Positions 10,843 through 23,829 of a stretch of 64,000 nucleotides of DNA are shown here, one piece after another. The stretch covers positions 36,276,342-36,340,341 of the forward strand of contig CM070619.1 in NCBI GenBank assembly GCA_036346255.1, in the 5' to 3' direction. Below the pieces are notes generated by a model. That model searched no databases and was not told the origin of the DNA. It saw only the letters and a list, made by a program, of their open reading frames with translations. A program made the position numbers and the translations under genes. This DNA is from Ampelocalamus luodianensis. Its lineage: Eukaryota > Streptophyta > Magnoliopsida > Poales > Poaceae. The first letter of the stretch is position 1. Each line of letters begins with the position of its first letter.

Positions 10843-13800
10843 GGTTTGTAGGTCCGTGGTGACTAGATTATTTAAAAAAAAAATTGCTAATGTTAATCAA
10901 CTTAAAAGTTTGACACACTGGTGCACAGTAGGATGGGGATGGGCCAATCTTTGCATTTACGTTTCGTTATATCGTTTTGATTATTGCTGATATGAATTGA
11001 GTTTGGCTGCTTATGAATTAATTATTATGATTATTATGAGTGGGAATAGTCGTTGTTGAGAGGTTAAGGTCGTGGTTGTGACCACAGGCTTTACAGTTAC
11101 ACCACCGTTAGTGAGTGGGATTAGAGAAGTGCTACCCGGATATCTTAGTATAGGTGTCGATGGCAGTATTTTTTTAGAAGAGTTGTTCTCTCCTTTGAAA
11201 TTTGATTTGGTCAACTCTTATCTTGTGGTGATAGATGAGTTTTCCTTGGGCTTTTAGTTCATCCCGGTTGAGGGTTGCTTTGAATTTATTCTTCTATTGG
11301 CTTAATTTGTCCCGTAAAGAAATCGTTGCTTTCCCAACCGATGGGTTATTCTTGCATTTGTAAACTTGGTTAATTTTGACCTTCGTGTTGGAGTTTGTCT
11401 TTCTTATTGGAAAAAAAACTTGACCCACTTATTCTTGTGATGTTTTGGTTAATGAAAGCTTTCTTTGCAAGTCCTTTAGTACGTGAAGGCTTTGACACAA
11501 CGTATCTCTCTTGGGTGTTTTGAGTGTTGAAGATTAATGGTTGTGTTATGAGTTATCAAGTTGAGTCCATGATGTGTGCATGATCGATCTTAACTAAGAT
11601 CCTTAACAAGGAAAGTTGATTAAGTGGAGGTTGTCCTCTAGTAGTTCTTGATGAAATGTGACTATGAGTATGACAATATTTAGTTGGAATCAATAGAGTT
11701 ATTAAGAGGTGTGGTATATTGATGACTTGGTCTAATCGCTAGGATTGTGGAATCGGTAGATTTATTGGATAACACGAGTAATGTATCTCAATGGATTAGC
11801 CTACTCATTAGTGATGGTTATGTTAAGAATGTGTTTGAACGATGCCTTAGAGGATATCAAATTCGAAAATTTTCATAAAGCTGGTTATTTGATGATCATA
11901 CATAATAGCTAGATTGAAACATGTATATTGCATTAAGCGAATGTGGAGGTAGCATGTTGTGAAACCTGTTGTATGCAGGAGATGAGATTATTAAATGTTG
12001 ACTTTGTGTTTATAGATGGTTATGTGACTACAAATAGAAGTAGGACCCTTTTCGCATACACATGATACATACAGATTGACAATTGTTAATGATAGTTGGA
12101 GCGGTGTGAGTAACACTAATGGTTGAGTGGATGAATGAGTAAGTGGCCTTTGATAGTGTGCTTTGCGAAATTATTATTTGATAGGATGAACTAGATAAAA
12201 TAGGTTTGTTTCAACCTTGTGGCTTGTGTTTCTTTTGGAGAAATTCATGATGGGATAAGAGGCTATGATGAGTCTCGCTAAGAGTGTATTGTTACATTAC
12301 TAGTGCGATTGTCGATAGGGATTATGATGATAATATCGAATGTGTGGTATAAAGGACTTGGATCGCTCTTGAGATATTGATTAATTGAATATGTTTGTAG
12401 TTCGCGTTTGTGATCTTCCGACCTCATGTTGATGTGATAGCTGAATTTGTTTAGAGCAAAGTGGCGTGTTGAGAGGTTTTATTAGTTCCTAAGTGGATTA
12501 GGTGTTGTGAACTTCAAATACTCTTTGTCGGAATTGCCATGGTGATCTTTGTAACCAACGAAAGTCGAGTGAAGTAGAAGTATTTGAGATTGAAGTAAAG
12601 TTTCATAACTTGCAGTTATTGAAGATTGTCTAAAACTTTTGTTCTTGCCCATAAGAGTTTTCCGAATTCTAAAAGCGATGTTTTATTCTCGTCACGAGTG
12701 TGATATTCTCTGATTGTGGGGCGTGCGCTTAACTTTGATCATATCTTTTGGTTTTCGAAACAGTTTTATCTGATTGTTTCTCTTGATCTTGTAACTCTTG
12801 TGAGTGGTAACGTTTTCCTTTGTGCTGAAAATTTATTTCTAATTGACTCTTCTTCAAAGAAAGGGTTAACCGAACTCTTTGCAAAGTCTCTTCGATTGTG
12901 ATTTGGCATCTAGATAATGGTGGTCTAGTAGATGGTTTGGTGAACCTTAAGGTGTCAAGTTGTTTGAGAGGCTTGGAGTAATAAATCGATTTATTAGAAT
13001 AATCCTCGAGAGGGTTTGAGTTAAAAGAATATTTGTCTTTGGAGCTAAAATATTTCGTTGTGCAACTAGTAGGACCTATAGCGAGATGTAGTCCAAGATT
13101 TGGTGTTCTTTTGACCGAACATTACAAATAGCAAGTATGGAAATCTGGATCATTTATTAGAGTGTCGCAATTGGATACTTAGTAGTATTGTGTAGAAGAG
13201 TTTTGATGGTGAAGATAAAGAGAGTAGCGAGTAGAGAAATCTATTAGACATGTTAATGATGGGATAGCGAGGATTGTTATGTAATTGTCAAGTATAACTT
13301 GGTCTCGTGATTAACCCTATGGGAGTTGGATTATCTCTAAAGATAGCACTGGTCAAGAACATAATCATTTATTAATGTTAGTGATTGAGTATGTTTGAAT
13401 CTTGATCAATCGGTTAAAGTATTGTGAATGGGTATATTGTGGTCGTGTAATCGAATTTGATGGATATGGGTGAGAGAAGGTCTAAGGATGGTGAAATAAA
13501 TTGCTTTAGGCGGTATCTGATTTGTGGGGAATGTTGATATTAATAACTGAGGTTATTGATTGGGCTGTGTGAATTTTAGTAAACGAATTTGAGGATTTCC
13601 CTATCTTTTATATGAGAAGTTAGTTGCAAGAGTCTTGGACGTTAAATATGGACTTTGCAATGCTATGCTAGAACTTTGAGTCGCCCAAAGATTATGTGTA
13701 GAAAAAGTAGAATAAGGGTGGATTACAAACAGTGGGATGATCGTTGATGTGGTACATGAGAGTGTGTGATGTGAAATCTGAGATGTTTGTTCTCAAAAGG

Positions 13801-14907
13801 GTTGAGGTGATATGATCGTGTGAGAGATCTAATTTGGGGATACTTTCTGAGTGCCATTTGTCAAATGAACTCTGATAGTAAAGGAAATCGGTTAGAGAAT
13901 GTTGTGTGAAATCATCAGGGTCCCTCTTCAAAGGTGTAGACAAAATGTTTTGATTTGGGCTTGGCATTGAGATCGCCAAGTTAAGAGTAACAAGTTAGTG
14001 TCTTGTGCAATGATTGGGATTCCATAGCTTGAGGAAATTTTTGGTCCTAAAAGAAGCTGTTAATTTGATGCTTTCTCAAGAAGTGAATCTTTTCCGATTC
14101 TCGTTTGAGTTACGTCTTGTTGATCATTGTTTTTCGTAAGTTGAGCCATGAGTTTATGACGGACGTTTTTATAAATTGAGCTTGACTTTATGTTGGCTCG
14201 TGTGGTTCTTATCTATTCGAAAAGAATAAAAGAAATGATGGATTTGGATATTCGAGTGATTTCTCTTTTAGCGATCGTGATGTTTATTTGCAAACTTTCT
14301 AATTGAAGGTGGAAAGATTTTCGTGATAAATCTTGATTCGAATTTGACTCTTTTAGTACCGAGTTGGTAACGTTTGGTTGCGTTGAGAGTCCTTCATTTT
14401 CAGTTGGGCTATGCGTAAAGAGTGTGTTTAAAGCGAGTATTGTTGTGTGTTTCGTTAATTGAGGTGATCTTTGCTTTAGTGAGGAGTTTAATTGAGAGGT
14501 GGAACACGAGTTACGTGTTCTATGTGCATGTCGTGTGGTTCGGTATCTTTGGGAGGTTTAACCCAAGATACATTGGGTTGTTTTAAGCTAGTTGGCGTAT
14601 CGCGAGATTGTCTCGAGTCCGTGCGTGGAGTGCGTAACGTCTTGTATGTTCGGTGTTGAGTGAGATCTTACCTTCAGTCTTGTCCGATGAGTATACACGA
14701 AATCCGGGTTGGCGTCGATTCGGGCGTCGTGTTACTTTGTTGTGTTGTGGTATTTTCGATGCGAGGAGAGGTTACTTGGGAAGTTGGAGCTTTGCGAGCG
14801 TGAGCTTTAACCGGTGTTGTTCACATCGGGTATGTGGTTACCGTTGTTTGTTCTCAGTCGGGGTTGTTCTTTCGCTTAAGCGTGTTTAGATTCGGGTCGA
14901 ATCTGTT
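10843..14907 (+). mobile_element. Interior of element B, no recognisable coding sequence
   Basis: About 4 kb of AT-rich, T/G-biased sequence lies between the B primer site and its polypurine tract. The open frames are short (95 codons or fewer), and I see no zinc knuckle, DSGA protease, reverse transcriptase box, RNase H or integrase motif on either strand. LTRs of 2.5 kb with a non-coding 4-kb interior fit a non-autonomous large retrotransposon derivative (LARD-like) that would rely on proteins from a partner. It could also be an old coding interior decayed past recognition by eye. Confidence 0.6.
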
Positions 14908-14918
14908 AAGGGGTAGAA
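14908..14918 (+). other. Polypurine tract of element B
   Basis: AAGGGGTAGAA abuts the LTR start TGTAATGCCCG at 14919, as expected for the plus-strand priming site. Confidence 0.75.
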
Positions 14919-17428
14919 TGTAATGCCCGAAAGTGTGTTAAGCATTAGTCGGGAAAGATTAGAAGTTCGGAGAGAATTAAACGTAATTGCGGGAAGGATC
15001 AATCGAAGTGCGCAGTACAACGATTAGAGAGGGGATTTTCTTGTTTCCAACCCAACTTGGGCTTGGGGCCCAAGGGCCCAATAGGTGGCCGACCAAGGAA
15101 GGGGGCACTAACCCTAGCACCCCCACTTCCCCACTCCTCCTCCCCTCCACCTTGTGGCGCCACTCTCCACCTCCCCTCCTCCATCTTGCGCCCCTCCCTA
15201 GCACCACCCCTCCATGGCTACCTCACCTTGCGCCCCTCCCTAGCATCTCCCCTAGTCCCCCATGGCAGCCGGCCAAGGGAAGAAGAAGGTGACCTCCTTT
15301 TGGGTGGCCGGCCAAGAAGGAAGAAAAGAGGAAGGGAGAGGAGAGAAGAGAACGAAGAGGATCACCAACCAGACTTACGATCCTCAGCTGCACCAAGGGT
15401 AACGAAGACCCTTCCCCGCTGAATCTTTTGTATTAGATGCGTTTATGAATTCGTTTTGTGGATCGGTCGCCGATTGCTATTAGATTGCGTTCTGTCTAGT
15501 TTGTTGCGCGGCCGGTTTCATGTATTTAGAGGCCGAATTAGGGGTTTGGTCTCCTAGAGAGTTGTAGGTTATGTTCGTAGCTTTCAGTGGCCACCAAGAT
15601 CACCCAAATCCGATTAACGGTCAGGAAGTTATGAATGTTTTAGTATCGCTGCTCTTTTAATCTGTCAGTTTTGGGCAGTCTGTAGAAAACTGGTTATTAC
15701 TGCTAGTTAAAGGGAAAATCAGGAACCTCAGTATAACGAAAAATGTGGGTAATTTCTATACCTTTTCATAGAGTTAAAGAACACGAGATTTGGACTTTCG
15801 TAGCAAAAGTTATGGTGGTTTTAGCGTACTGTCCAGAGAACTCGACGAGAATTCTGTCGTCTGATGGTTGGTTTGATAGGGAAGTTAATGGCAGAATCAA
15901 AGGGCTCCCAACTAAGTTTATTTAGGTAATTTAATTACCTTTTCATAAAGCCTAAGATCATCTTATTTGGATTCTTGAGCAGAAAGTTATGTATTTTAGA
16001 AGTTGACTGTCCACAGCGGTACCGAAACGATCGCTAGAAATTGGAGGTTTTGTTAACACTTGAGAGTTAGCGAGTTCCGTTGTGTTGTTATTTATGCTTT
16101 TGGTTCAGCATGTTGGTCTTAGATTGGGGTACCTTTATGTTCAGGTGGGAGCGTGGTTCCAGGGGCAACACCCTCTTCGCGTCCACCGCTCTCGCACGGT
16201 TAAGGCAAGTATTCGGGTTGTTGCATAATTATGTTTGGATGATAAGATTGTTTGTGAATGCTTGCAGTAACTATGCACGGATGTTATTGTGATGAGTTCT
16301 CATTTATCTTGATGAATGCAAGTTATGGTAAAGCTTTCTTTGTACATTGCTAATCCATACATGGTGAGATGTACACGTTGAACTCTTGTGTATGAAAGAT
16401 GTTGACATAGAGCATACGCATAATTGAAACATGTTTGAGACTCGATCGTGTATGCATGTTTTGATACATGATAGCAAAGTAAAGTGGCTGGCATGATGTT
16501 ATGCTCCAAGTATGGTTATGCTCTATTTATGTTCAATGTTATTGTATTTGGTATATTGATGATGAATAGATCTTGTGCATGTGCATATTGAGATCTTCTT
16601 GAAGCTTGGTCACGTGGTGACCAAGTATGCATTTCTTTGAGGTCCCCGTCATGTATGGGCGGGCTTGAGTCCCACATTCGTGGAATGTGGGCTATGAAAA
16701 AGAGGTCCCCATCATTCGATGATGGGCAAAGGTCCCTATACATGTGGTGTATAGGCTCTTGGTCCCTGTGCGGAGAACACGAGCATGGGTATGCGGCGAC
16801 GGTTGCATACTTTGCATTACGGTAAAATGCAAAAGTTAAAGAGAAAGAAAAGAGCACTTGAGCATCTTGCATCTTGCATCGCATGAGCATATGACATGTT
16901 TATAATTGAGATGGTAGATGGTTGTTAATGTTACTGATTGTCTATGTTATTGTTGCCATTTGATGTACTTGCTGGGTCTTTGGACTCACTCTTAGCATTG
17001 TTGTGTTTTTAGGTACCTCTATACAAGAACGGCATGCATGGGAGGAATAGTAGTGGATGCTGTCATACGAACTACTCACATTTGGACTAATAGATTGATA
17101 ATTTAGTAGTTGAGTAATTGCATAAAGAATCTCTTATGATTACTCACTATGCTTGGGATAAATTGTAATAGAGTTGATTAGAGGATTATGAATGTCATTC
17201 TGTTTATGTTTTAGTTGTTTAGCATGCTATGGATGATGTAGTGATGTTAGCGTAGTTATGGTTATCTCTTGTTTTTGTTGGAAATTTGGATTAGTTAACT
17301 ATGTTATATTTAAATGTTGGGACCTCTGGTTTAGTAACTAAACAAAGGAGGTTCTTCATGGATTTAGAGAATTATTTCAATGTTAAAATGTTATTGTGTT
17401 AGTTTAGTAACATTCCGGCCTTTGTCAG
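14919..17428 (+). repeat. B-family LTR, right copy
   Basis: This is the second LTR of element B, colinear with 8314-10828 and with few substitutions but numerous one-base indels. Homology ends at CCTTTGTCAGT near 17428, about 10 bases short of the left copy's end, and passes directly into what looks like the polypurine tract of element P. The terminal bases of B therefore seem to have been lost at a deletion junction. Confidence 0.85.
16605..16833 (+). other. Tandem hairpin array in B-LTR (right copy)
   Basis: This is the second copy of the array at 9991-10219. Perfect stems are retained at 16605-16625 (9 bp), 16671-16691 (9 bp), 16708-16726 (8 bp) and 16735-16755 (8 bp). The TTTGCATT/AATGCAAA stem is near 16811-16833. 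Stem 6 is degraded here (CTGTGCGGAGAACACG). Confidence 0.85.
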
Positions 17429-17441
17429 TGGGGTGTAGGTT
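17429..17441 (+). other. Remnant polypurine tract of element P at the B/P junction
   Basis: TGGGGTGTAGGTT immediately before the LTR start TGTAACAGCC resembles GGGGGGTTGGTT, the intact tract of element M on the minus strand at 275-291. It shows that everything of P between gag and its polypurine tract is missing. Confidence 0.55.
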
Positions 17442-20400
17442 TGTAACAGCCCCAATTTTATCAACGATAATAATCCGCATTATGAGCGAGTAATGGGCTC
17501 TTGTTCATATCATTCTTATTCTTAATCTTAGTTGGGAGTTCTTTGTTGCAAATAAAACCTTCCTTTAGCCCTCACCAAAGACTTATTTAGAATATTTAAA
17601 GGAATACAAGATAAAACTTGTATTATGATTTGAAGTATTTTTATGAAAGCTTAGATAAATTATCTTGGCTAAAAATATTTTTGTTGCATTTCTAGAAATT
17701 ATTTGGGCTTAAAGAAAAATTTATTGTCTTTAAATAAATATTTTCGGCCTGAAATAGATAATTATGTATTTTATAAAGTGAAAATGTGGTTTGTGAAATT
17801 TATCTGGGAAATATATCATCCCAGTAGTTTACAGCAAAAATTTCGTGAATTTATAAATTTATTTGCTATTTTTAAAGACCCAGTCAAACCTTTTAAGTAT
17901 TTAAATGGGTCTGGTCAACCAAACTGGTCTAAACCCGACCCTTGCACTGTAGCGACTCGGTCTCACGTGGTTGGGTCCAACCTAGTGCGACTTGGTCTGG
18001 CTCGGTCACGTCCCAACGCGAGCCCAAAACTCCACACGTGATTTGAGCCGTTGATCTTCAATCGAACGGGCGAAGCTATAACACCCCGCGAGCTGTCCAC
18101 GTGTGCACTTTAATCTCCACCGTTGGATATTGATCTAACGCGCGAGATCAGTGTATGCAACCGGACAACTCCGGATCCTTATTCAATCTCCACCGTTCGT
18201 TTCTAATCCAACCGTGACGCCCTTTTCGTTTTAAACTTAACGGCGCTTTTTATTTCAAACCGTTAGATTCAAATCCTACGGCTTTTCCCTTTTTCGCGTG
18301 TATAAAGCCCGCACTCCTCCGGGCCATTGGATCTTCATCGTGTGGCCCGATTAGTGTATGCATTGGACGACTCGGATCCCCGCAATCGTGGCCGTCCATC
18401 CTTGATCTAGCGGTATCGCTTGTTTCTAATTGAAATCGAGGCGGCGTTTATGCGAGCCTTTGGATTTCAATCAACGGCGCTCCTTTTGACCGTGGGCCTT
18501 TAAAGCCCAAAATCGGTGGATCGTTGGATTTTAATCGTGCGGACCACATGGGTGTATGCAATCGGACCATCCGGTTCCATTTTACATCCTGACCGTAGAA
18601 ATTGAATCCAACGGTGCTGAGCCATCGCATCTAAAAAGAGCGACGTGTATATCTTTTAGCTGCGCGTTGGATTTCAATCCAACGTCCAGATTTGAAAGTG
18701 GACCTCAATGAATCCTTTAAAACTCCGTTTTAATCCCGATCGGTAGATCTAGATCGTGAGGTCCATATTAAATGATACCGATTCAAATCATTTAATCTAT
18801 CTATTTATCGTAGCCGTCTATTTCCAATCGGACGGCTGACATTTGTTTGAGCTCTCTGAGTTGCGCGCGGCTGAGGATGACAATGGGACCCACATGTCAG
18901 TTAGCTCTTATCTTCTTCCCTCTCTCCCTGTGCGCAGATTTCTCTGGAAATCAAGGAGAGGAATTATCCCAAAGATTTTGCAACTAATTTTTGGGATAAT
19001 TAGCCTAAATGGACACCTCATCAAGCTCTAGACTTTTCCCAATTATCCCTGTAGCTCAACTCCCACATATATAAACCCTAGTTTTTGAGTGCACCATTGT
19101 TGACCACTGAAGCTCATTTTCTTCCTTCTTGTGGTGGAGTTCTTGCTCCTATCCTTTGCTTATCCATCCTTAAGCACTGGCTTTACTTACAATAAAGATT
19201 GGTTATCTTTTGTAGGTCAAATCGAGTTTGTTTCCATGTCCATCATCATCGGTTTGAGTTTTGGTATCTTTCCTATCTTTGTAAGCCAAAATCCCTAGTT
19301 TTGATATCTTGAGCATCCTAGGAACCTTAGAAGCTGCTAAGCATCACTCTTTTAAGCATCGGTAGCTTCAACCGTCCTTAAAGCGAAAAGTTGATATTAT
19401 ACCTTTTCGGTCCTGTCATGTCATTTTCAAGACCTAGGGTTCTTCTGTCAACTTATCATCTTATTTAGGTTTTGACTAAACCTAGCAGACATGACAAGTT
19501 GATCTTTCCATTCTTGTCATCATCTATTTTGACTCTAGCTGAAATATGTCTCTGTTCTTTTGTCGGCTCAGCGACAAAATAGCTTTTTGCTTTAGCTTTT
19601 GTAATCTAACTAATTAGGGTTAGACTAAGGTTGGTTTGGGATATTAATTACCCCAAAAGATCATGCTAAGGTTCATTTATGAACTTTTGCATGATCTATA
19701 CTTCTTTTCCGAAACTTTGCAATCTGTCTGTTTTGACTCTTTTCAAATCAAAAGCGGGACTTTGCAATAACTTCTAACTTCGTCTTTTGAAAGCAGTGAG
19801 TTCTAATATGGGTAATTATCACTAATATGGGTAGTTATGGCTTAAGTATCTTTATTAATCATACATTTCTTTATTGATCATGCATTTTCTCGTTGATCTA
19901 TACTAGTTGTCGTTTTGGTGTTTATTGGGTTTATTATCTTTTATAGAATCTGGTTCTTCCGAGGCTTTTGACAATATTTCGAACAACTGAACTGCAATGA
20001 ATGTATTACTACCAAGGCAAGCATCCTCTTTGCACCATATTGAACCCGATTTTGTACAATAGCTTTTACAAATTGATGATATCTGTGCATGCTATTTTTC
20101 CAAAATACAAAATGTGACTTGTAATAGCTAGCTATAACCTGACATAGTGGATTACCTTAATTATGACCATACACTCAACTCTAGTGTAGTATTGTATACT
20201 ATATGGTCTATTTTCAGATTTGGCTTAGACATGCAGTCTAGAGATTTTAGAGTTTGACAAGCATATCTTGTCAAACATGGGAATCACAACTGAACTGTTG
20301 TCATTTTAAACTCTTTGTCCAGTTTCTTTAAATCAGTCTTGTATTTGAAATTCAAATTGATCTGGACAAGAGGAAGCTAGTGATGGTGCTTTTGTGCACG

Positions 20401-21819
20401 AGATTGGGTTTTGTGGTGGACTTGTCCGGGTTAATTAAGGACCGAACTCTGACTATTCAGTTCAAGTCCCCCACGTACTTCCACATGCAGTGTATGGGCG
20501 CTGTTTGGTTAAGTAAAATGCTAGGACTATTGGGTTGGAAGCAGGAGAGTAAGAACATGTGTATTGACCTTGTATGGCATAGATGCTTTGGTCTTATGAC
20601 TGCGTTGTATGCCATGTGAGCTTGTATGTCAGTATCAGATGTTCTTAGAAGGGTGAGGGCGTATATGTGCTCCGTAGCATATACGATACCTTAATGGTGC
20701 CGATTGCATTCTAATATGGGTAGTGAGCCCAGTTCGCATTTAATTGTTTGGATCGGCATTACTGACACAACATGTGTGCCCCGGTTAAATAGATGCTATC
20801 CGTCGTTGTTTAGCGGGATCACTCACATGGGGTCCAACTCAATAGTGTTAGCTTGTTGAAAAATACCAAATCTTAGTTTCCCGGTCGCATACCAAAGGAA
20901 GTATGTCATCATTCGGAGGCATCCAGAAGGCAACGGGCTAGCTAAGTCATGTGGGTAAAGATGTACACCCTGCAGGTATAAAGCTGTTCGAATAGCGTGT
21001 CCACGGTCATGGACGATAACTTGAGCGATATCACTGTATAGAAATTTTGATTTCCAAAATGTGGTTTCGGTTTATTTTCGGTTTGCATGAGGATTCATGC
21101 ATTGTCTTGTTACAATTATGTCATTTACTTACTGTTCTAGTTAAACTTTGATTTACTAAATTGCTTTATCAAAATTTAGCTTTTGAAGGTTAAGATGTAT
21201 CGCTTTGTGCAAATCTGAACCTTTAAACCTTCCTGTTGAAACCTTATGCATATATAAATTCTACTCCTTTGCGTAGGCTCTAATCAACATTTTCTTTTAT
21301 TAGTTTGTGTAAGACTTCTGAGTACATACAGACTCAAGGTACTCTCACCTATTGTTGCAGGTGAGGATGGTTATCTTTACGAAGTACCCGTTAGCGCCGA
21401 TCAGGGTGACGCTAACGAGTAAAGCTACTTCTTACCTCCACGCAATTGCCTGCGGGTGGATGAGACCATTGGTGGACACTAAGTTTTTGTTTTGCTTCCA
21501 TTGTTAGACTTTTAAAGTGACCAAGTCACTTCCCTCGTAGTACTAAACCGAATGATGTAAACTTATGTTTAATTATGTCAAGGTATGACTTGTATGTGTA
21601 TGATGCAATGTTGTTGAAGGATATATATACAATGGTCGTTGATCACAGGAACCATTGTGGTACATATATATCCAGAATCTGTTTATTGAAATTGTTACTT
21701 GTTAAATTCATATCTTTAGCATGATCTTTAATTAAGAGGCAAGACTTGTTCCTTAATTAAGAATTGTGTTATTGTATGAATTTAATTAAGTACATTTACA
21801 ATAAACCTGGGTCCTCACA
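17442..21819 (+). repeat. A-family LTR, right LTR of element P (4.4 kb)
   Basis: This copy runs from TGTAACAGCCCCAATTTT to GGGTCCTCACA (21819), 4378 bases, and is the best-preserved A LTR in the window. TATATAAA is at 19068-19075. The sequence resumes at once with minus-strand integrase of element M (CDIC zinc-finger end), so P inserted into the integrase region of M. I see no clear target duplication (flanks ATACT and CCAAA). Confidence 0.9.
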
Positions 21820-22335
21820 CCAAATGCTTGGATGTTCAGCTTTAACCCTCGGCAAATATCACATTCAAAGAACATCTCGAGCAATTTGCCTTTTCATTTG
21901 GCTCCACCAAAATATTTTCTTCAAATCCTGATACATCTTGGTACTTCCAGGATGTAAAGAAAACTTGGAATTATGAGCCTCTCTAAGAATGAGACTTCTT
22001 AGATGAGGATCAGCAGGTACCACCAAACGATTGCGATACCAAATCGTACCGCGATCATCTTGAGAATTGCGTTGGCTTTACCCGCTTTAAATTTGCCTTG
22101 ATCTCGGCTACCTCGGCATCGTTTTTGGGCCTCAAGAATCTGAGATTCTAAGATAGGCTCCACTTGTAATGCAGCAAGAAAACCTTTTTCCACCAAGTCA
22201 AGACTTAAGCGCTGAAAATCAGCACACAAGTCCTTGGCCGCAGGTAGAGAAAATGTGCAGTTGCATTGTGACTTTCTGCTTAAAGCATCTGCCACAACAT
22301 TGGCTTTACCAGGATGATAATGAATACCCATGTCG
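21820..22335 (-). pseudogene. pol of element M: end of RNase H and integrase zinc finger
   Basis: On the minus strand the segment reads HYHPGKANVVADALSRK, the conserved end of the gypsy RNase H/connection region. It then reads an integrase N-terminal region with histidines in EAHNSKFSLHPGSTKMYQDL and cysteines in CDIC close to 21870, a broken HHCC zinc-binding domain. Frame breaks and an in-frame stop separate the parts. The catalytic core continues at 292-1570, beyond the inserted element P. Confidence 0.85.
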
Positions 22336-22935
22336 TAGTCCTTGATCAGTTCAAGCCATCTTTTTGTCTCATATTCAAATCAGTTGAGTGAATATGTACT
22401 TGAGCTTTATGATCTCAGATAGATCTCAAAGCGATTACCAAGAAGGTAATGTCGCCAAATCTTCAATGCATGGACCACGACCAATTCCAAATCATGAGTA
22501 GGATAATTAACTTCATGAGGCGAATCGCCTAGATGCATATGCCACAACTCGGCCTTCTTGCATAAGCACACAACCAAGTCCATGGCGAGATGCATCGCAA
22601 TAGATGTCAAAGTTCTTATGAATATCCGGAAGAGTGAGAACGGGAGCTTTAGTCAAGAGGGTTCTCAGAAGCCGAAAACTCTCTTCACATTTAGCTGACC
22701 ATTCAAATTTCCTCTCTTTTTGCAAAAGTTGAGTCAAAGGTCTAGCAATCTTAGAGAAATTTTCAATGAACCTACGGTAATAACCCGCAAGCCCAAGAAA
22801 ACTTCGGATTTCAGGGACACTCTTGGGAGGCTTCCAATTTAGTACATCTTGTACCTTACTTGGATCAACAGCGATACCTCCTTCAGATAACACATGTCCC
22901 AGAAATGCAACTCTCTGAGCCAGAAAGCACATTTG
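22336..22935 (-). pseudogene. pol of element M: RT thumb and RNase H
   Basis: The frame from 22932 down reads FLGHVLSEGGIAVDPSKV, FLGLAGYYRRFIENFSKIA, FEWSAKCEESFRLL and YCDASRHGLGCVLMQ. These are the RT C-terminal part and the start of RNase H with its first catalytic aspartate (CDAS). A frameshift near 22515-22610 splits off HMHLGDSPHEVNYPTHDLEL and the KIWRHYLLG region, which belongs to the same RNase H. Confidence 0.88.
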
Positions 22936-22982
22936 CTAAACTTAGCATACAATCGATGCCGACGAAGTGTTTCTAGCACAAG

Positions 22983-23798
22983 TCACAAATGTTGTTCATG
23001 ATCCTTATCAGACTTGGAATAAATAAGGATGTCCTCAATGAACACCACAACGAACTTATCCAAGAAATCCATGAATACCGAATTCATAAGGTTCATGAAA
23101 TAGGCTGGCGCATTGGTCAGACCAAAGGACATAACAGTGTACTCGTACAAACCATAACGAGTAGAGAAAGCTGTTTTAGGAATGTCCTCAGATCTAACCT
23201 TGATTTGATGATAGCCCGATCGCAAATCAATCTTTGAAAAGACTCGGGCACCAACCAATTGATCAAAAAGATCATCAATGCGAGGCAAAGGATACTTGTT
23301 CTTGATAGTGACCTCATTTAACGGACGGTAATCCACACACATCCGTAAAGTGTTGTCTTTCTTCTTGACAAAGATTGCCGGGCATCCCCAAGGTGAGGAG
23401 CTCGGTCGAATAAATCCTTTGTCAAGCAATTCTCCGAGTTGCTTCTTCAATTCAACCAACTCGTTGTGGGCATTCGATAAGGACTCTGGATATAGGAGCG
23501 GTTCGAGAACGAGTTCAATAACAAATTCCACTTCCCGGTCTGGTGGCAAACCGGGAGGGTCTTCAGGAAAGACATCAACATACTCACAGACAATTGGTAC
23601 TGACTCCAAAGAAGGAGTAGTATCAACTTGGTGAGCACAAAGGTGAGAACCCATTGTCCTGGATTGAAAAACGACTGAAGTGCCGCTTTCATTAGTTAAA
23701 GAAATGGATTTGTGAGCACAATTAATTTGCCCAAGGTGCTTGGATAACCAATCCATTCCCAAGATAACATCCAACCCTTTAGAATCTATCACAATCAA
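22983..23798 (-). pseudogene. pol of element M: reverse transcriptase with altered catalytic box
   Basis: A 271-codon open frame carries ILGMDWLSKH, GLPPDREVEF, KGFIRPSSSPWGCPAIFVKK, CVDYRPLNEVTIKNKYPLPR, FSKIDLRSGYHQIKV and FGLTNAPAYF, the ordered blocks of Ty3/gypsy reverse transcriptase. The catalytic box, FIDD in active relatives, reads FIED here (codon GAG at 23034-23036 on the plus-strand coordinates). The first metal-binding aspartate is therefore replaced by glutamate. The frame breaks on both sides. The enzyme would copy element RNA into DNA in cytoplasmic particles; this copy is very probably inactive. Confidence 0.9.
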
Positions 23799-23829
23799 AT
23801 CAGCCCAAAAGTCTACCCCTTCAATATTT

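Noticed and set aside
10843..14907. Small open frames of 60-95 codons in element B
   Set aside because: No shared motif, no start context, and expected by chance in AT-rich DNA.
23350..23634. 94-codon plus-strand frame inside reverse transcriptase
   Set aside because: Complement of the gypsy RT frame.
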